In this document: one piece after another, positions 19,175-27,414 of the stretch
Position numbering within the stretch: position 1 is the first letter of the stretch
Layout of the letters: each line of letters starts with the position of its first letter
Assembly (NCBI GenBank): GCA_023435725.1
Contig: JAEYRD010000056.1
Span: 70,220-134,219 of the forward strand
Direction of reading: 5' to 3'
Source of the DNA: Pseudomonadota bacterium
GTDB lineage: Bacteria; Pseudomonadota; Alphaproteobacteria; Rhizobiales; Xanthobacteraceae
Length of the DNA: 64,000 nt
Notes under the pieces: model-generated
Told to the model about the DNA's origin: nothing
What the model saw: only the letters and a program-made list of their open reading frames with translations
The model's database searches: none
Translations under genes and position numbers: made by a program

Positions 19175-20524
19175 TTATCTCGTCATGTGCGCGGTCAGCG
19201 GATGGTTGGCGGCGTTACCGAAGAATGCCGCCTCTTCGGCGGTCGCCTCCAGCAACTGCTCGTCCTGGTTATAGACGTCGTTGCGGAACTGGACGGTCTG
19301 GTCCCTGGTCATCCACGCCGTGAGATAGATCCAGGCCACCGGCACCTTCTTCGCCATGGCGACTTCGAGATGCTGGCCGGTGGCGATTTCCGCGTCGATC
19401 GCGGCACGGCTCCACTTCGGCTGGTCCTTCAACAGCCACGCCGCGAGATCGCGCACGTTGTCGACACGCGAGCAGCCGTGGGAATCGAAGCGGTAGTCGT
19501 CGCTGAACAGATTGCGCTGGTTGGTGTCGTGCATGTAGACGGAGTAGGAATTCGGCATGTCGATCTTGACCGCGCCGAGCGCGTTGAAGGTGCCGTTCTG
19601 CTGGCGCACGGTGAAGTTCGGCGTGTGCGTGCCCGACCAGTCGACCGAATGCGGATCGATCGGATTGTCGTGGGCGTCGAGCACCTCCATATGCATGCGC
19701 GACAAGTAGGTCGGGTCCTTGCGCATATGCGCGGAGATCTCGGTCTTGGCGATCGAGGACGGCACCGTCCAGGTCGGATTGAGCACGACGCTGGTGATCT
19801 GGGCCGTCAGCGTCGGGGAGGGCTTTTCGGTCTTGCCGACGATGACGCGATGGCGCCGCACCACCAAATCGTTCTCGACTGCCTCGGCAAAGGCGGCGGG
19901 AATGTTGACCACGACATAGCGCTGGCCGAAGCCGAAGCTCATATTCTCGAGCCGCTCCAGCGAAGCCTCCAGCTGTCGGATACGCTTCTGCACCGGCACG
20001 TTCATCGCAGCGAGCGTGCGCGGCGTCATCGTTCCGGTCGGCGCCAGCCCGTGGCGGGCCTGGAAGCGCTTCACCGCCTCCGCGAGATCCTGGTCGAAGG
20101 CGCCGCTCGCCTTGTCGGCGGCGAGATCGCCGGAGAGGATCAGCCGCTTGCGCAGCAGATCGTCATTGGAGCCCTGGACGCCGAGCGCAAATCTGGCGTC
20201 CGCCGGGATCGTCGGCCAGCCGCCGCGCACCGCAAGGTCCGAATAGCTGAGCGCGGCGTCCTTGATGCGTTGGGCTGAGCCTTCGTCGTAGGTCGGCTCG
20301 TGCGTCATCGCGAGCGCCGCGGTCGAGCGGCTCTCCGCCGTCGAAGCGGGCGACGACGTGGCAGCTTTCGGCGCGGTCGCGTGGGCCGGATCGGCAGCGG
20401 CCGGCACCGTACCGGCGGCGGTCGCCGGCTTGGGGCTGGCCTCGCGCGCGGTCTGGCTCTGCGCGAGCGCGGAGGCGCCGGCGAACAGGCCAATGGCAAC
20501 GATCATCGCGTGGCGCTTCGACAT
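19175..20524 (-). CDS. L,D-transpeptidase with peptidoglycan-binding domain (YcbB-like)
   Basis: 449 residues with a signal peptide (residues 1-21, ASALAQ end) and an alanine/proline-rich linker to about residue 70. A peptidoglycan-binding helix domain (AVKRFQARHGLAPTGTMTPR, about 150-172) precedes the YkuD catalytic domain (about 200-370), whose active site is SHGCSRV with Cys351. It forms 3-3 cross-links or attaches proteins in the periplasmic wall. In rhizobiales such enzymes are numerous. The next gene upstream on this strand is separated by two terminator-like hairpins, so it probably has its own promoter. Confidence 0.88.
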   Translation of the reverse strand: MSKRHAMIVAIGLFAGASALAQSQTAREASPKPATAAGTVPAAADPAHATAPKAATSSPASTAESRSTAALAMTHEPTYDEGSAQRIKDAALSYSDLAVRGGWPTIPADARFALGVQGSNDDLLRKRLILSGDLAADKASGAFDQDLAEAVKRFQARHGLAPTGTMTPRTLAAMNVPVQKRIRQLEASLERLENMSFGFGQRYVVVNIPAAFAEAVENDLVVRRHRVIVGKTEKPSPTLTAQITSVVLNPTWTVPSSIAKTEISAHMRKDPTYLSRMHMEVLDAHDNPIDPHSVDWSGTHTPNFTVRQQNGTFNALGAVKIDMPNSYSVYMHDTNQRNLFSDDYRFDSHGCSRVDNVRDLAAWLLKDQPKWSRAAIDAEIATGQHLEVAMAKKVPVAWIYLTAWMTRDQTVQFRNDVYNQDEQLLEATAEEAAFFGNAANHPLTAHMTR

Positions 20525-20665
20525 GTGTCCCGTTTTCTCGTGAGGACGAGGCCCGGACGGGCACCCGCATTGGCAATTCCCGGCCGCCGTGCCGGATGCG
20601 CCGATCGGTAAAATCGGTTGGAAGTTAAGGCGTCAGGGTTGAGGTCCCATTAAGCACGGCGAATC

Positions 20666-20691
20666 AAAAACTCCGCGCCTGCGGTGCGGAG
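20666..20691 (-). terminator. Terminator-like hairpin, minus strand, upstream of the L,D-transpeptidase gene
   Basis: On the minus strand a six-base stem CTCCGC/GCGGAG with a nine-base loop is followed at once by TTTTT. It lies between the XRE regulator gene and the L,D-transpeptidase gene and is the second of two such structures in this gap. Confidence 0.5.
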
Positions 20692-20751
20692 GCTCTCGAT
20701 TGGGTCGCGACTGGGCCGGGATGGGTTCGCGAAAATCGCGGGCAAACGGCC

Positions 20752-20777
20752 AAAAAAATGGGGCGGCCAAGCCGCCC
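20752..20777 (-). terminator. Rho-independent terminator after the XRE regulator gene
   Basis: On the minus strand the stem GGGCGGC-ttg-GCCGCCC is followed by CATTTTTTT. This gives a seven-base GC stem and a seven-base U-tract about 110 bases beyond the XRE stop codon. A nearby 8-bp hairpin (CCGCGCGC/GCGCGCGG, 20785 region) has no U-run. The remainder of the 363-base gap 20525-20887 shows no gene. Confidence 0.62.
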
Positions 20778-20887
20778 GCAAAGGCCGCGCGCGGATAGCG
20801 CGCGGGCCGAAATCTCGCTCAATCCGTCCACGCCCCCGCGACGCGGTGGATCGAACATCGGCCGCAAGGGCCGGAGCACCGATCGGC

Positions 20888-21289
20888 TCAGCCTTCGTTC
20901 GCTGCGATCGATTCCATCAGCGAGACGAGCTGACGCTGCACCGTCTGATCCTTGATCTTGCTGTAGGCGCGCAACAGGCGGAGGCTGAAGGCCGAGTCGA
21001 GGAAGAGCAGGCTCTCGACTTCGCGCGCCTTGTTGTCACCGTCATAGAAGAAGGTCACGGGCACATCGAGGGCGGAGGCGATCTGCTGAAGCCGAGCCGC
21101 GCCGACGCGATTGACGCCCTTCTCGTATTTCTGGACCTGCTGGAAGCTGACGCCGAGCTTCTCGCCCAGCTCGGCCTGCGAGATCTTCATCTCGACACGC
21201 CGCAAACGGATTCGTTTGCCAAGCTCAATGTCGGGCTTGCCGGCACTGCGCTGCTTCATTCTCTTCGCCGCTGCTTTCATACTTCTCAC
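20888..21289 (-). CDS. XRE-family helix-turn-helix transcriptional regulator
   Basis: 133 residues. The DNA-binding domain spans about residues 20-75 (LGKRIRLRRVEMKISQAELG, EKLGVSFQQVQKYEKGVNRV, then AARLQQIASALDVP), followed by a helical tail with VESLLFLDSAFSLRLLRAYSKI. The GTG start overlaps the stop of the upstream LysR gene (GTGA), which suggests coupled translation; an ATG three codons in (21280) is an alternative. Regulators of this size are widespread in rhizobia, but the target is unknown. Confidence 0.85.
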   Translation of the reverse strand: MRSMKAAAKRMKQRSAGKPDIELGKRIRLRRVEMKISQAELGEKLGVSFQQVQKYEKGVNRVGAARLQQIASALDVPVTFFYDGDNKAREVESLLFLDSAFSLRLLRAYSKIKDQTVQRQLVSLMESIAANEG

Positions 21290-22335
21290 CGTTGTTCTTC
21301 GGTTGAAAATCCCCCGAAGAGCTGGGTCAGGGGTTCGCCCATATACGAGTCCTTGAATTCATGCGGATGCACGAACTCTTCCTTAAACCACGGGAAGCGA
21401 GCCGGATTGAAAGCGTCGATGAGCCAGTCAATCATGTGCCGCACGCGTGGAATCCGGCCGCTACCGGGGTGGTAGGACAACCAGATATCCAGCGGTCGGT
21501 TCAGCTCGACCTCCAGTGGAATCAGCTTCCCGCCAAGCGCAATCGCGTAGCTCGGGAATACGCCTATCCCGGCGCCGTTCGCGACAGCCCAGTAGTTGGC
21601 GCTCGAGACGTTGGTCTTCATGACCAGAAGGTCACGTTCCGGAACGCCCGGGAAAAAGCTCTCAAAGGTTTCCTTGGCGGCGATCTGGTCGGCGAATTGC
21701 AGCACGAGGCGGTGCTTGACCAATTCGGCCGCGGACTGCGGCGCGCCATATCTTTCGACGTACTGCCTGGAGGCCCAGAACATCAGATGCATGCGGCCGA
21801 GCCGCACCAGCTTGACGTCGAGCGCGGAGGGCCGCGACAGGTGGATGGCGACGTCGGCCTCGTGGCGGGAGACGTCGGCCGAGCGCATCGCGCAGTGCAG
21901 GTCGACCAGGATCTTCGGATAGGCTTGCTGGAATTCGACCAAGCGTGGGGCGAGCCAGAACGTTCCTAGTCCCTCGGTCACCGCAACGCGAACCTCGCCC
22001 GACAGCGCGTTGGCCGTGGAATCGCTGGTGCGCAGGACGTCGAAGGCAGCGGCCTCCATCCGCTCGACGGCGGAGACCACCAGTGCGCCCTCGTCGGTCA
22101 GATGCGTGCCGTGGACGTCGCGGGTGAACAATGTGGTGCCGGTCTGGCGCTCGAAATCATCGATCCGGCGGCGGACAGCGTTGATCGACAGCGACAAGCG
22201 CTCGGCCGCCGAGCGGAAACTGCCGCAGCGGACGACTTCCAAAAAAATGCGGGCCGCGTCCCAATCGGAGAGGCCGCTGATACCTGTGTTTGGGCGTTCC
22301 TCCAGAGGAACGCCCCTTTCCGCCAAGGAGTGCAT
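21286..22335 (-). CDS. LysR-family transcriptional regulator
   Basis: 349 residues. The HTH lies at about residues 25-80 (DWDAARIFLEVVRCGSFRSA, AERLSLSINAVRRRIDDFER), followed by a LysR substrate domain. The C-terminal ~50 residues run past the usual end of LysR proteins (WLIDAFNPARFPWFKEEFVH and on). Its TGA overlaps the GTG of the XRE gene, making a two-regulator operon, which is uncommon. No obvious target gene lies divergently; upstream is a 470-base gap. Confidence 0.85.
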   Translation of the reverse strand: MHSLAERGVPLEERPNTGISGLSDWDAARIFLEVVRCGSFRSAAERLSLSINAVRRRIDDFERQTGTTLFTRDVHGTHLTDEGALVVSAVERMEAAAFDVLRTSDSTANALSGEVRVAVTEGLGTFWLAPRLVEFQQAYPKILVDLHCAMRSADVSRHEADVAIHLSRPSALDVKLVRLGRMHLMFWASRQYVERYGAPQSAAELVKHRLVLQFADQIAAKETFESFFPGVPERDLLVMKTNVSSANYWAVANGAGIGVFPSYAIALGGKLIPLEVELNRPLDIWLSYHPGSGRIPRVRHMIDWLIDAFNPARFPWFKEEFVHPHEFKDSYMGEPLTQLFGGFSTEEQR

Positions 22336-22808
22336 ACAAGTCCCTTCGGGTCGCTAAACTGGCAGAATCTGGCGCAAACCACAACCACGACGGGTTGGGG
22401 ATCGGCGAGTTTTGAACGCCATCCTTGTTGTCTCGTGGGTGGTATCTAAATGCCGCCAGGGGTCGGGAATCGGGTAGACTATCGCCCGGATGAGGGGTGT
22501 CGCGTGAGGTCCGTTGCGAGCCGCGAAGTGGCTGCGGGATTGTCGGCGCTGTCCGCAGTCGATGTTCTTGCGCTTGAGCCGACGCCGCCTCTAGGGGTGG
22601 ATCAACCTCAGCGCGCCACGCGTTCTAACCCCGGACGTTTCGAAAAGAGCCGACGTCGTGTCGTCGCTGGAACCCTGGTTTCAGCGCAGAAACACGCTGA
22701 AATGATGTTCAGAGGCGCAATGGCCTCGTGCTATCCTCGGCTCTCCATGGGGGCCGAGGGGATCACCACAAACACGTCTCACAGGCCGAATTAACGGAAA
22801 GAACGCCG
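22336..22808. other. Gene-poor gap between LysR and a small hypothetical gene
   Basis: No convincing gene is seen. Two small inverted repeats are present: TTTCAGCG at 22679-22686 with CGCTGAAA at 22695-22702, and CCTCGG/CCGAGG around 22736-22761. These may be an operator or an RNA hairpin ahead of the small gene at 22809. An open frame of 114 codons from 22450 has no family resemblance and no ribosome site, and is not called. Confidence 0.4.
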
Positions 22809-23075
22809 GTGTCGCATTCAGACGAACAGTTGCAGTCGGTGCTTGAGACGCTTGAGGGGTGCCGCAAGGTCCTCAACGAGATCAACAACCGCGAGTCGGC
22901 CGAATTGCTGTCCATCGTCATCCTCGACGTGCGGATGAAGCTCAAAGGGATTGACGATGCCGATCTCAAGGCATTGTGCGACGAAATGCTGCGGCGCGCC
23001 GTGAGCGAACCGCAGTCCTCCTCCAAGCAGACGCAGGACCAGCCCCGGCGTCCGCTGCTCCGCGTGGTGAAGTAG
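22809..23075 (+). CDS. Small hypothetical protein, 88 aa
   Basis: I do not recognise a family. The protein is acidic and helical in its first 65 residues (SHSDEQLQSVLETLEGCRKV, then NNRESAELLSIVILDVRMK), with a basic, glutamine-rich tail ending RRPLLRVVK. The start is a GTG with GGAAAG seven bases upstream. The frame is open further upstream to 22728, but that part looks non-coding. It has no signal peptide or membrane segment and probably forms a helical bundle. Confidence 0.6.
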   Translation: MSHSDEQLQSVLETLEGCRKVLNEINNRESAELLSIVILDVRMKLKGIDDADLKALCDEMLRRAVSEPQSSSKQTQDQPRRPLLRVVK

Positions 23076-23281
23076 CCGCGCCGCCGAGCCTCGCTTTTTG
23101 GCGAGATTTGTGCGCGTCCCGATGCCGCATCTGTGATCGCAGACGGCATCGGGAGGAGCCTTGGTTTTGTGCGCCTCTGTTGCGCATTCTCAGGCATCAG
23201 GTACACCAGAGCCGGTTCGGCTCCGGGCCGCGCGCAATCCCCGCGCGCCTACCGGCGCCCCGAGATGGCTCTGACTGCATC

Positions 23282-24013
23282 ATGCAAAATGTTTCGATTC
23301 CGGCGGCGCTGATTGCCGGCCTCGTCAGCTTCCTCTCCCCTTGCGTCCTCCCCTTGGTTCCGCCCTACCTGATCTATCTGACGGGCGCGACGATCGAGCA
23401 TGTCGAGAGCGAGGAGCCGGCCTCGGCCTCCAAGCGCGCGATCATGATGTCGGCGCTGCTGTTTGTGCTCGGCTTCTCCACGGTGTTCGTGGCGCTCGGC
23501 GCCAGCGCCTCGCTGGTCGGCGGGCTGATCCGCGCGTGGTCGGCCGAGCTCTCGATCCTCGCCGGCATCGTCATTGTCGTCATGGGCCTGCACTTCCTGG
23601 GACTGACCCGGATCGGCTTTCTGATGCGCGAAGGCCGGCTGCCGATTCCCAAGCCCGTCGGCCTCTGGGGCGCCTATGTGATGGGGCTCGCCTTCGCCTT
23701 CGGCTGGACCCCCTGCATCGGCCCGATCCTCGCCGCGCTCCTGTCGATCGCCGCGGCCGAAGCGACGGTGACCAAGGGCGCGGGCCTGCTCGCAGTCTAC
23801 TCCGCGGGCCTCGGCATTCCCTTCCTGATCGCAGCCCTGATGATCGAGCAGTTCTCAAGACTGTTCGCGCGCATGAAGGGCCACCTCGTCAATGTCGAGC
23901 GCGCCATGGGCGTCCTGATGGTGGTCACCGGCATCGGGTTCCTCACCGGCGCGGTCTCGAATGTGAGCATCTGGCTGCTCGAGACGTTCCCGGCGCTGCA
24001 GACGATTGGGTAG
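23282..24013 (+). CDS. Cytochrome c biogenesis protein, CcdA/DsbD membrane family
   Basis: 243 residues with six hydrophobic segments. The two redox cysteines are in SFLSPCVLPLVPPYL (first helix) and FGWTPCIGPILAALL (fourth helix), the hallmark of CcdA. The protein moves electrons from cytoplasmic thioredoxin to periplasmic thiols for haem attachment or disulfide reduction. The start is an ATG just before NVSIPAALIAGLVSF; the open frame extends upstream to 22976 without family similarity. It is not next to ccm genes. Confidence 0.88.
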   Translation: MQNVSIPAALIAGLVSFLSPCVLPLVPPYLIYLTGATIEHVESEEPASASKRAIMMSALLFVLGFSTVFVALGASASLVGGLIRAWSAELSILAGIVIVVMGLHFLGLTRIGFLMREGRLPIPKPVGLWGAYVMGLAFAFGWTPCIGPILAALLSIAAAEATVTKGAGLLAVYSAGLGIPFLIAALMIEQFSRLFARMKGHLVNVERAMGVLMVVTGIGFLTGAVSNVSIWLLETFPALQTIG

Positions 24014-24090
24014 CGATTACGACGTGCAGCCATGTCAGTCTCAACGTGGTCTTCGAGAGCAAAGCGGACGCGACTTCTCTTGAGTACGTC

Positions 24091-25224
24091 TTAATTCGCG
24101 GCAAGCCGCGCCAGCGCCTCGCGGTCGATCTCGATCCCGAGACCGGGGCCGTCGGGAATACGAACGACGCCGTTCTCGTGCTCGATCGGTTCTTTCAGGA
24201 TCGCCTGCCGGATCGGATGCTCGGTGCGGTCGAACTCGAGCATCGGCGCGAGCGGCGCAAGCGAGCTCGGCGTGTGCGAGGGTAGCACGGCGAGGAGCTG
24301 GAGCGAGGCCGCGATCCCGATCCCGGTGCCCCAGACATGCGGATTGTAGCGGATGCCGAAGGCTTCGCTCATGTCGGCGATTTTCTTGCATTCGGAGAGG
24401 CCGCCGGCCGCGCAGGTGTCGGGCTGGGCGATGTCGAGTGCATGTGAGGCGAACAGGTCGCGGAAGCCAAAGCGCGTGAATTCACATTCGCCTCCGGCGA
24501 TCGGAATGGAGAGTGCGGATCGTACCGCGCGATATCCCGCGACGTCTTCCGGCGGAACCGGCTCCTCGAACCATCCGATGTCGTGGCGTTCGATCATGCG
24601 GCCGAGCCGGATCGCCGCGACCGCGTCATAGGCGTGGTTCGCATCGACCATCAATGCAACGTCGGGACCGATCGCCTCGCGCACCGCGCGCGTGACCGCG
24701 GCATCCTCCGCGATGCCGAAGCCGACCTTCAGCTTCACGGCACGGAAGCCTTCGGCGGCGTAACCGGCCGCCTCCTCCGCCAGGTATTTGAGCGGATCGC
24801 CGGACTTGCGCCGGTAAAGACCGGTCGCATAGGCCTGCACATCGTTGCGCGCCGCGCCGCCGAGAAGCTGATGCGCGGGCACGCCGAAATGCTTGCCCTT
24901 GATGTCCCACAGCGCGATGTCGATGCCGCTCAGCCCCTGGATGACGACGCCCTTCTGGCCATGATCGCGCAAGCGCGCATAGACCATCTGCCACAACACG
25001 TCGGTGCGCAGCGGATCCTCGCCGATCAGCCAGGGCACGACGCTGCGGACCACCGCCGCCGTCATTCGCGCCGGCCCGTAGCATTCACCCCAGCCGGTCA
25101 GTCCCGTGTCGGTTTCGATCTCGACCAGCATCGCGGTGCGCGTATCGTACCAGGCCCGCGAATAGGCGAAGGGCTGCGAGAGCCCTGCTTCGAGGATGTG
25201 CGTGCGCACATGGGTGATCTTCAT
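24091..25224 (-). CDS. Mandelate racemase/muconate lactonizing enzyme family protein (enolase superfamily)
   Basis: 377 residues. The capping domain begins MKITHVRTHILEAGLSQPFA. The barrel carries catalytic residues in KLKVGFG (KxK), DANHAYD, WFEEPVPPED and GGECEFTRFGF, with a C-terminal histidine in NPHVWGTGIG. This pattern fits acid-sugar dehydratases or racemases of the MR subgroup; the substrate is not clear. It lies 16 bases downstream of a histidine kinase gene on the same strand, so the two are probably co-transcribed. Confidence 0.84.
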   Translation of the reverse strand: MKITHVRTHILEAGLSQPFAYSRAWYDTRTAMLVEIETDTGLTGWGECYGPARMTAAVVRSVVPWLIGEDPLRTDVLWQMVYARLRDHGQKGVVIQGLSGIDIALWDIKGKHFGVPAHQLLGGAARNDVQAYATGLYRRKSGDPLKYLAEEAAGYAAEGFRAVKLKVGFGIAEDAAVTRAVREAIGPDVALMVDANHAYDAVAAIRLGRMIERHDIGWFEEPVPPEDVAGYRAVRSALSIPIAGGECEFTRFGFRDLFASHALDIAQPDTCAAGGLSECKKIADMSEAFGIRYNPHVWGTGIGIAASLQLLAVLPSHTPSSLAPLAPMLEFDRTEHPIRQAILKEPIEHENGVVRIPDGPGLGIEIDREALARLAAN

Positions 25225-25240
25225 CGCCGATGTCCCCCGT

Positions 25241-26749
25241 TCAGCGCGCCCCGTCCAGCGCGCAAGTCACCGTGCAGACGACGCCGCGCGGCAGAAAATC
25301 GACGGTCGCCTCGCCGCCGAGCTGGTCGCGCGCGCTGCGCTCGATCAGGCGCGAGCCGAAGCCCCGCTGCACCGGCGCCGTCACCGGCGGGCCGCCGATC
25401 TCGGTCCAGATCAGTCGCAGCCGCGGCTTCGGCGTGTCGGCAATGACCTCCCAGTCCAGCGTCACCCGGCCGGTCTCGTTGGACAGCGCGCCGTATTTCG
25501 CTGCATTGGTGGCGATCTCGTGCACGATCATCGACAGCACCACGGCAAGCCGCGGCGACAGCGGCACAGCGGGACCGGCCATCCGGATGCGATCGGGATT
25601 TGAGAGCAGGAACGGCTGGAGCACGCGCGCAATGACGTCCCTCAGCTCGGAGCCCTGCCATTTTTCCTGGCTCAGGAGATTATGCGCTTCGGCAAGTGCG
25701 CCGAGCCGGCCCTCGAATGTGGTCCGCTCGTCGCAGCTGGCGCTGCGAAAGGTCTGCACCGCGATCGCCTGCATCAAGGCCAGCGTGTTCTTGACGCGAT
25801 GGTTGAGCTCCTCGATCAGTAGATTGTGCAGCATCTCGCCGCGCGCGATCGTGGTCGCCATCCGCACCGCGAAGGTGAGGCCGATCAGCAGCAGGATGCC
25901 GCCGATCAGGCTGGTGATCGCAATGTTGCGCCAGAGCGGAGCGATCAGCGAGCTCTCGGTGACGCCGGCCGCGACAGTCCAGCCGGTCAGCTGCGACCGT
26001 GCATAGGCCGCGGCGAGTGCAATGCCGTCAAGCGAGACACTCGACAGGGTCGCCTCGGGCGCGCGAAACATCGTCTCATAGAGCGACGGCGACGCCTGCT
26101 TGCCGAACGTTTCATTCGGATTGGGGACGCGCGCGAACACGACGCCCTTGCTGTCCAGCAGCGACACCGTCCATTGCTCGTCGGGGCGCTGCCGCTCGAC
26201 CAGGTGCTGGAAGATGTCGATCGGCGGGCTGAATGAGAGCGTGTAGACGACCTCGCCGTTGCGCAGCACGGGGACTTCGACCGTGACGATCGGCCGTTTC
26301 TTGGTCGATCCGGTGAACAGATCGGAGAACTGCGGTGTCTTGCTGGCGAACACCCGCTCGACGATCTCGCGATTGTTGCGCGGCGGCAGGCTCGCCGTCT
26401 CGGTCGTGACGGTCGAAAACAGCTGATGCCCCGACCTGTCAGCCAGCAGCAGGACGCTGTCCTCGCCGTATTGGCTGATGAACCCGGTTGCAAGGCGACG
26501 GAAGCCGTCGAAGTCACCGCTGCGCAGCGTGTCGCTGAGCGCGAGCACCTGCAAGCCGCCTGTCATCCGCTGGACCTCGGAGTCGATCACGAGGCGCATG
26601 CTTCGCACCGTCTCGAGCACCCGCCGTGTCGCGTCGCTGCGGTCCTGGCGATAGTTGGAATAGGCGAGGCCGACGGCGAAGACGATCAACGGCAACATCG
26701 TTCCCGTGACCAGGAGAGCGAGCCGGACCGGCAGAGTGAGCTTTGACAA
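25241..26749 (-). CDS. Membrane sensor histidine kinase, HWE family
   Basis: 502 residues. Helices at about 8-30 and 276-297 frame a 240-residue periplasmic sensor, probably double-Cache (FDGFRRLATGFISQYGEDSV, then TLSFSPPIDIFQHL). The phosphoacceptor region is IEELNHRVKNTLALMQAIAV with His317, followed by an ATPase with HEIATNAAKYGAL and the RLIWTE (WxE) motif that defines HWE kinases. The start is a TTG preceded by GGGA; a stop lies just upstream in frame. No response regulator is adjacent. Such kinases in this group often feed the general stress or single-domain regulators. Confidence 0.87.
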   Translation of the reverse strand: MSKLTLPVRLALLVTGTMLPLIVFAVGLAYSNYRQDRSDATRRVLETVRSMRLVIDSEVQRMTGGLQVLALSDTLRSGDFDGFRRLATGFISQYGEDSVLLLADRSGHQLFSTVTTETASLPPRNNREIVERVFASKTPQFSDLFTGSTKKRPIVTVEVPVLRNGEVVYTLSFSPPIDIFQHLVERQRPDEQWTVSLLDSKGVVFARVPNPNETFGKQASPSLYETMFRAPEATLSSVSLDGIALAAAYARSQLTGWTVAAGVTESSLIAPLWRNIAITSLIGGILLLIGLTFAVRMATTIARGEMLHNLLIEELNHRVKNTLALMQAIAVQTFRSASCDERTTFEGRLGALAEAHNLLSQEKWQGSELRDVIARVLQPFLLSNPDRIRMAGPAVPLSPRLAVVLSMIVHEIATNAAKYGALSNETGRVTLDWEVIADTPKPRLRLIWTEIGGPPVTAPVQRGFGSRLIERSARDQLGGEATVDFLPRGVVCTVTCALDGAR

Positions 26750-27080
26750 ACGCGGGCGTCCCGGTTCCAGCGCAGCAGCGCCGCATTATGATTTTGCCAG
26801 ACCATACGGGCAGGATTTGGGTCGCGCCATGATTTTCGCATCCAGAGAGCTGTTCGAAGAAGGGGATTGTGCAGCGCGGTCATGTGCGTCAATCGACTTC
26901 CTGGATGGTGACCGCGTGCCGAGATCCACCAGCGCTCGCCGGAGCAGACATAGCGATACGTCGCGTCGACGATGATCTTCTCCTTGGTCGTCACGGGGCG
27001 GAGGTGATGCTCGGTGACGTCGGATTTGATTGCGGCTCGATCTGCAACTCGGCTGCGTGACGGGTTTTTCTTGCGAACTG
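26750..27080 (-). other. Gap with an unassigned degenerate coding-like stretch
   Basis: No intact gene is seen. On the minus strand from about 27010 to 26760 one frame reads DVTEHHLRPVTTKEKIIVDA, then TYRYVCSGERWWISARGHHP and GSRLTHMTALHNPLL, with a composition like real protein. It has no start or neighbouring gene and I cannot assign a family. It is most simply a fragment of a decayed gene next to the esterase remnant. Confidence 0.35.
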
Positions 27081-27270
27081 CAGATTGCTCCCGATGATTG
27101 CGGCGTAGACCATGTTGTGCAGCTCGCGCCGGATCGGCGAGGCGCTGGACGGCAGCACCTGCGTCACGGCGAGGTCGAAGCCATTGTCGATCACCCGAGA
27201 ACAGCGAACGCGGACGCTTCCGCGCGGCCAACCGAATGTGGTTGGTCACCATCAATGCCATCGATGCAGT
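27081..27270 (-). pseudogene. Decayed fragment of a beta-lactamase-fold esterase gene
   Basis: Bases 27081-27165 match the 3' end of the intact esterase gene at 29224 onward (both start CAGATTGCTC and share GCGGCGTAGACCATG and ACGGCAG), at roughly 80-85% by eye. Bases from about 27196 match again near 29468 (CGAGAACAG, then GAATGTGGTTG). The roughly 125 bases between these blocks in the intact gene are missing and the frame is broken. It is in the same orientation as the intact copy, so the SulP gene lies between two direct copies of this sequence. Confidence 0.75.
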
Positions 27271-27414
27271 GCAAAAGCGCCTGCAGATCGCTCGATCTAC
27301 GCCGGGATTCAACATGCCATGCGCATTTGGCCTATAGTGGCTTCGAGTCCGCCGGTCGCGGACACCCATTATGCGCCGCTGAAAGGCACGATCGGGGCTT
27401 GGGAGTGATTGCCA

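Noticed and set aside
19061..20278. Plus-strand frame of 405 codons opposite the L,D-transpeptidase
   Set aside because: The minus-strand gene has a signal peptide and a catalytic SHGCSR motif; this frame has neither domain nor ribosome site.
22450..22794. Open frame of 114 codons in the gap before the small hypothetical gene
   Set aside because: No ribosome site, low-complexity composition and no family resemblance.
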